The notes beneath the pieces are model-generated. The model saw only the letters and a program-made list of their open reading frames with translations, was not told the DNA's origin and did not search any database. This document shows, in pieces, positions 13,888 to 16,728 of a stretch of DNA of 16,728 bases. Source of the DNA: an uncultured Acidobacteriota bacterium (lineage in GTDB: Bacteria; Acidobacteriota; Terriglobia; Terriglobales; Acidobacteriaceae); NCBI GenBank assembly GCA_903832475.1, contig CAILBQ010000818.1, positions 1 to 16,728 of the forward strand. Direction: 5' to 3'. A program made the position numbers and the translations under genes. The stretch's first letter is position 1. Each line of letters starts with the position of its first letter.

Positions 13888-13977
13888 CCCGAATTGGGAA
13901 ACCAAAAGAAATCTGTGATGGAGATCACCAAGTTAGTAAGGTCAGCCCTCAATTCGGGTGATTTACGGAGTTATAAT
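13888..13977 (+). promoter_or_regulatory. CRP-type operator inside a 9-bp inverted repeat, with TATAAT box, before Crp/Fnr regulator 2
   Basis: TGTGATGGAGATCACC (13914-13929) differs from the CRP ideal TGTGATCTAGATCACA at three of sixteen bases. A perfect TATAAT (13972-13977) predicts a start at 13984, so the operator centre is at about -62.5, within one base of the class I position. No -35 box is present, as expected for an activator-dependent promoter. The operator sits in the middle of a second perfect inverted repeat, CCCGAATTG (13888-13896) and CAATTCGGG (13950-13958), whose centre is within 1.5 bp of the operator centre. TATTAT (13983-13988) is an alternative -10. Confidence 0.65.
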
Positions 13978-14021
13978 TTTCATATTATCCGCGAGTCGCC
14001 GATAGAGATTTGAGGTTGCTA

Positions 14022-14735
14022 ATGCCGCCTGCTCCAACAGGTCGTTTCCACCGGGACTGCCAGCAGTGCGAACTTCGAATGCGCGGCATGTTCTGCAACC
14101 TCAACGCTGAGACGCTTTTGAATTATGAAAGCATCGGCACGCAGAGCGCGTATCGCAAAGGCGTGAAGCTGTTTGAAGAAGAGACACCCTGCACGGGTGT
14201 CTTTGTGCTTTGCACCGGGCGGGTGAAACTCTCCTGCACCTCGCGCGAGGGCAAGACTCTGCTGCTGCGCATTGCGGTTCCGGGCGATGTTTTGGGTCTG
14301 GGCGCGGTAATCTCGGGTTCGCGCTACGAGGTGACGGCGGAGACGCTGGAGCCGACATCGTTGAAGAGCATCCGGCGCGATGAGTTTCTTGCTTTCCTGA
14401 ACCGCTATGGCGATGCCAGCCTGCGCTCGGCCCAGGCGCTCTCCAAGGAATATCGTTCGGCCTTTTTCGATGCGCGACGGCTGGCGCTGTCTGATTCTGC
14501 CGCTGGGCGTTTGGCCGGGGTGCTGCTGGACTGGGGCAAGGCGGCCTCAATCGGCAAGGCGGAGATGCGATTTGCCATGGCGCTGACCCACGAAGAGCTG
14601 GCCAACCTGATCGGCACTTCACGGGAAACCGTGACCCGCGTACTGGGGCGGTTCAAGAAAGAAAACCTGATCCGGATCAACGGATCATCGGTGCTGATTG
14701 TGAATTCTTCCAAGCTGGAGCAGATGGCCGCATAG
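14022..14735 (+). CDS. Crp/Fnr family transcriptional regulator 2 with Cys-rich N-terminus (FNR-like)
   Basis: A 237-residue regulator. The N-terminus carries RDCQQCELRMRGMFCNL, i.e. C13-x2-C16-x8-C25, similar in place to the Fe-S ligands of FNR (C20, C23, C29), with further Cys at 57, 64 and 72 that could supply a fourth ligand. This suggests an oxygen- or NO-sensing cluster or a thiol switch. A beta-roll domain (about 35-125), a dimer helix and a winged helix (ALTHEELANLIGTSRETVTRVLGRF, about 187-211) follow. The recognition helix is CRP-like (RETVTR), identical in its core to regulator 1, so it should prefer TGTGA rather than TTGAT half-sites. I chose ATG 14022 with GAGG 6 nt upstream; TTG 14010 is less likely. 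The CRP-type operator upstream at 13914 suggests autoregulation or control by regulator 1. An intrinsic terminator follows. Confidence 0.9.
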   Translation: MPPAPTGRFHRDCQQCELRMRGMFCNLNAETLLNYESIGTQSAYRKGVKLFEEETPCTGVFVLCTGRVKLSCTSREGKTLLLRIAVPGDVLGLGAVISGSRYEVTAETLEPTSLKSIRRDEFLAFLNRYGDASLRSAQALSKEYRSAFFDARRLALSDSAAGRLAGVLLDWGKAASIGKAEMRFAMALTHEELANLIGTSRETVTRVLGRFKKENLIRINGSSVLIVNSSKLEQMAA

Positions 14736-14752
14736 ATTTCCGGGTCAAAACG

Positions 14753-14787
14753 AGAGCGGCAGCCGTGGCGGCTGCCGCTCTTTTTTT
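14753..14787 (+). terminator. strong intrinsic terminator after Crp/Fnr regulator 2
   Basis: A perfect 13-bp stem (AGAGCGGCAGCCG / CGGCTGCCGCTCT) with a TGG loop is followed by seven T. It stands 18 bp after the stop of regulator 2. On the minus strand the stem is followed by CGTTTT, so it may also weakly end the convergent YciE/F-like gene. Confidence 0.93.
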
Positions 14788-14809
14788 GCTGCTTGATATT
14801 GCGAGTCGC

Positions 14810-15313
14810 TTATACCGCTGCGGCGACGTTGACCTGCTCGGCGATTGAGGTGAGCAACTCATCGGCGTTCTCTTCTTCCTCTTCAATCGACTCGAGGATG
14901 GCGGCGTCCTCATCCAGGCCGAGCAGTTCGGCCCAGGTGCGGAGGGTACCGTATACGGCGAATTCGTGGTGCTCCACCTGCTGCGCGCCGCCGATCAAGG
15001 CGATGTCGCGGATGGAGGGTTCCGTGACGTCCTTGATGGTGTCGGAGGCTTCGGTGGTCAGGCCGTTGATGACCTTGCAGGTCTCGGTTGCAGGCTCGCC
15101 GATGTGCCGTGTTAGGAGTTCCTCGAGCTTTGCGACGTGGCCGCGCGTTTCCTGCAGATGAGTTGTGAAAGCGTTGGCCAACTCGGAGTTGGTGGAGTTT
15201 TCGATCATGTCCGGCAAGGCCTTGGTGATTTTCTGCTCCATGTCCAGGGCTTTCTTAAGGTTGCTGATATAGAGGCTGCGGAAATCTTCAATGTTGGCTG
15301 AGAAGAGCTTCAT
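14810..15313 (-). CDS. YciE/YciF family ferritin-like protein (DUF892)
   Basis: A 167-residue protein matching the DUF892/YciE-YciF family: short N-terminus MKLFSANIEDFRSLYISNLKKALDMEQKI, then helices with THLQETRGHVAKLEELL, then GGAQQVEHHEFAVYGTLRTWAELLG and a Glu-rich C-terminus (ESIEEEEENADELL). These proteins form a four-helix ferritin-like bundle; the Glu and His residues in DMEQ, RGH, EHHE and EEEE could bind a metal pair. The family is stress-induced in enterobacteria but has no settled biochemical role. I chose ATG 15313, which has an AGGAAAGGG ribosome binding site; an in-frame start at 15343 adds ten residues with no homology. It is convergent with the Crp/Fnr regulator 2 gene and appears to be a single-gene unit. 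Confidence 0.88.
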   Translation of the reverse strand: MKLFSANIEDFRSLYISNLKKALDMEQKITKALPDMIENSTNSELANAFTTHLQETRGHVAKLEELLTRHIGEPATETCKVINGLTTEASDTIKDVTEPSIRDIALIGGAQQVEHHEFAVYGTLRTWAELLGLDEDAAILESIEEEEENADELLTSIAEQVNVAAAV

Positions 15314-15343
15314 AATGTTTCCCTTTCCTAGGTTTACGCGCAA

Positions 15344-15810
15344 AGAGGTATGCTGCCGTATGTCGTTCGACAGGGTCGTCGGGGGGAGGAGACAAGGCCT
15401 GCTCGTGCAGGGAAGCTTCCTCCATTTAAGGTCTTGCTGTTGCAGGGATCAGGGGGGAATTGCCAAAAAGTGCCTGACCGAGGACTTGGGGTGGCGAAAG
15501 GTGATGGGGGGGGGCGCTCGTTTCTGCTGCTAACGAGCCTCTGGCAGTGCGAGTCACCTTGTGCATCCGGTCCTGGCCAATTCTGACGCCCACACCGACG
15601 TTCTCGCGTGTGCGTCGTCCACTGTTGTCTTAGAGAGCCGTCCCCATGCGGGGGTTGCCCTTCCGTGACGCTTCCTTTTCCTCGGTGAAACGGGCTGAGC
15701 GACGGCGCCCCATTCACCGCGTTCCCATCTTGAAGAGCGGGACTGGGACCAAAACGCACCCCTAAGGGACGGAGCCGGGCCGGACTCAGGACTGTGCGAT
15801 GCTGAAAGCA
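15344..15810. other. long intergenic region with poly-G tracts, no convincing gene
   Basis: About 470 bp carry no reading frame with protein-like content. I see G runs of 6 (15381-15386), 6 (15452-15457) and 9 (15506-15514). Palindromes are TGTCGTTCGACA (15361-15372) and GGAAGCTTCC (15411-15420). Hairpins are GCTCGTT-N9-AACGAGC (15516-15538) and CCCC-ATGC-GGGG near 15645. An ECF-like promoter candidate lies on the minus strand. It could hold a structured RNA, a long leader for the YciE/F-like gene or the promoter of the siroheme genes; I cannot decide which. Confidence 0.5.
15701..15725 (-). promoter_or_regulatory. ECF-sigma-like promoter candidate
   Basis: On the minus strand GGAAC (15725-15721) and CGTC (15704-15701) are 16 nt apart, the usual spacing of ECF-type promoters. 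A transcript from here would run through the poly-G region toward the YciE/F-like gene with a leader of roughly 380 nt, or give a separate small RNA. Nine fixed bases can occur by chance, so confidence is low. Confidence 0.25.
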
Positions 15811-15824
15811 GGGAGGCGATTGCG

Positions 15825-16517
15825 ATGGACATGCTGCCCATCTATCTGAAACTGGAAGGCCGTCCGTGCCTTGTGGTGGGAGCGGGCATCATCGCTTCGC
15901 CGAAAATCGACAGCCTTGTGCGCGCCGGGGCCCGGGTTACGGTGGTTGCTCCGCGGGCTTTGCCTGGGGTCGAGCGGCAGGCCGTCGCCGGCCAGATTTG
16001 CTGGCTGGCTCGAGAATTTGTTCCCAACGATCTGGATGGAAAGTTCCTGGTGATTACGGGGACGGATGTGCGCGATGTGAATCATTTCGTGGCGCAGCAG
16101 GCGCGCGCCCAAGGGATTCTCTGCAACTCGGTGGACGATCCGCCGGATTGCGACTTTTTTTATCCATCGGTGGTGCGGCGCGGCGATTTGCAGGTTGCCA
16201 TCTCGACGGCTGGCAAAAGCCCGGCGCTGGCGCAGCGGCTGCGCGCGGAAATCGACGATCTCTTGCCGGAAGACGCGGGTCGATGGCTCGATGAGCTGGG
16301 CGAGCTGCGATTACGCATCCTGGCGGCCTTTCCGCTGGGTGATGAGCGCAAGCAGGCTTTGCACCTGCTGGCGCGACGAGAGAGTTGCGATCCGGCGGCG
16401 TGCCCGGTGCATGCACTGCTCGACACGCTCGCGCACGACTCACTGAGTTCTGAATCAAGCGACTCGACCGAGCCAGCGCGGGCCCTGCCTTGTGCCAAGA
16501 GCGGGGATCGCGCGTGA
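15825..16517 (+). CDS. precorrin-2 dehydrogenase / sirohydrochlorin ferrochelatase-like protein (CysG N-terminal type)
   Basis: A 230-residue cytosolic enzyme of the siroheme branch that oxidises precorrin-2 to sirohydrochlorin with NAD+ and may insert iron. The N-terminus MLPIYLKLEGRPCLVVGAGIIASPKIDSL is the family's NAD-binding Rossmann start (usual form VVGGGxVAxRK; here one Gly is Ala). VTVVAP follows, then the hallmark NSVDDPPDCDFFYPSVVRRGDLQVAISTAGKSPALAQRLR. Asp104 in VDD corresponds to the catalytic Asp104 of CysG. Residues after about 200 are a polar tail without recognisable features. The ATG at 15825 has GGGAGG 8 nt upstream. Its stop overlaps the next gene's GTG by 4 bp, so translation is coupled to the methyltransferase that makes its substrate; together they replace the fused CysG of enterobacteria. 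Confidence 0.92.
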   Translation: MDMLPIYLKLEGRPCLVVGAGIIASPKIDSLVRAGARVTVVAPRALPGVERQAVAGQICWLAREFVPNDLDGKFLVITGTDVRDVNHFVAQQARAQGILCNSVDDPPDCDFFYPSVVRRGDLQVAISTAGKSPALAQRLRAEIDDLLPEDAGRWLDELGELRLRILAAFPLGDERKQALHLLARRESCDPAACPVHALLDTLAHDSLSSESSDSTEPARALPCAKSGDRA

Positions 16518-16728
16518 TAACGATGATGGGCTCGGTTGCGCAGTGCGGCACCGTGTACTTGGTTGGTGCGGGATCGGGAAGCGTGGATATGCTGACACTG
16601 CGGGCACACGCGCTGATTTCTTCGGCGACCTGCCTGCTGCACGACGATCTGGTTGCGGAAGTGGTGGTGGCGCTGGCGCTGCCGGGAGCTCTGGTGCAGA
16701 ACGTAGGCAAGCGCTGCGGGTTGAAGAC
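16514..16728 (+). CDS. cobA: uroporphyrinogen-III C-methyltransferase, N-terminal part only
   Basis: The window ends after 71 residues. They show the N-terminus of the SAM-dependent tetrapyrrole methylase family: CGTVYLVGAGSGSVDMLTLRAHALISSATCLLHDDLV, then ALPGALVQNVGKRCGLK, which is typical of SirA/CobA/CysG-C enzymes that convert uroporphyrinogen III to precorrin-2. The usual GAGPGDPxLLTL loop is here GAGSGSVDMLTL, so the Pro-Gly-Asp is altered to Ser-Gly-Ser. GTG 16514 gives the 4-bp overlap with the upstream gene and has a GGGGA upstream; ATG 16523 or 16526 are in-frame alternatives. The pair suggests siroheme supply for sulfite or nitrite reductase, whose genes may lie to the right. Confidence 0.88.
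   Translation, partial: MITMMGSVAQCGTVYLVGAGSGSVDMLTLRAHALISSATCLLHDDLVAEVVVALALPGALVQNVGKRCGLK

Noticed and set aside
15334..15759. Minus-strand frame of 141 codons in the large gap
   Set aside because: The product is rich in Pro, Ser, Arg and Gly with no hydrophobic core or repeat, reads through poly-C, and has no ribosome binding site. It overlaps the leader of the YciE/F-like gene.

Overview
The window looks like a chromosomal segment of a GC-rich Acidobacteriota member, most likely class Terriglobia. That assignment is an inference. It rests on the gene content (secreted GH3 xylosidase/glucosidase, YjhG/YagF-type sugar-acid dehydratase, YciE/YciF-type protein, several Crp/Fnr proteins, a small STAS protein) and on codon style, not on a marker gene. 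I saw no rRNA, tRNA, CRISPR array, insertion sequence or phage gene.

Layout. (1) Positions 1-1886, minus strand: a sugar-acid operon with an ACS-type MFS permease followed by a YjhG/YagF-family D-xylonate dehydratase that runs off the left edge. (2) 1988-2464, plus: a small secreted cupin protein. (3) 2595-8880, minus: a membrane-tethered, sensor-fused trehalose-6-phosphate synthase (otsA), then trehalose-6-phosphate phosphatase (otsB), then an exported GH3 beta-xylosidase/beta-glucosidase with its own promoter candidate. (4) 9184-11526, plus, divergent from otsA: a PAS-PAS-GAF sigma-54 activator. The gap between otsA and this activator holds a near-consensus -24/-12 promoter pointing at otsA and a 10-bp inverted repeat further upstream. 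(5) 11689-14735, plus: a stress/redox regulatory block with a STAS protein, Crp/Fnr regulator 1, a tandem universal stress protein and Crp/Fnr regulator 2 (Cys-rich N-terminus), ending in a strong intrinsic terminator. (6) 14810-15313, minus: a YciE/YciF-like (DUF892) protein. (7) 15344-15810: about 470 bp with no convincing gene, with poly-G tracts and an ECF-like promoter candidate. (8) 15825 to the right edge, plus: siroheme synthesis, with a precorrin-2 dehydrogenase overlapping the start of a uroporphyrinogen-III C-methyltransferase that is cut by the window.

How it may work together. The strongest unusual signal is a proposed sigma-54-controlled trehalose unit. A cytosolic sensory activator sits next to an otsA gene whose enzyme carries its own extracytoplasmic sensor, two membrane helices and a HAMP-like linker, so trehalose synthesis would be controlled at both transcription and enzyme level. 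The second signal is a pair of CRP-type operators (GTGA-N6-TCAC) in front of the universal stress gene and of Crp/Fnr regulator 2. Their distances to candidate -10 boxes match the classic class II (-41.5) and class I (about -62) geometries. Both Crp/Fnr proteins carry the same CRP-like recognition helix (RETVTR) and could bind these sites. All regulatory links are read from sequence and are inference.
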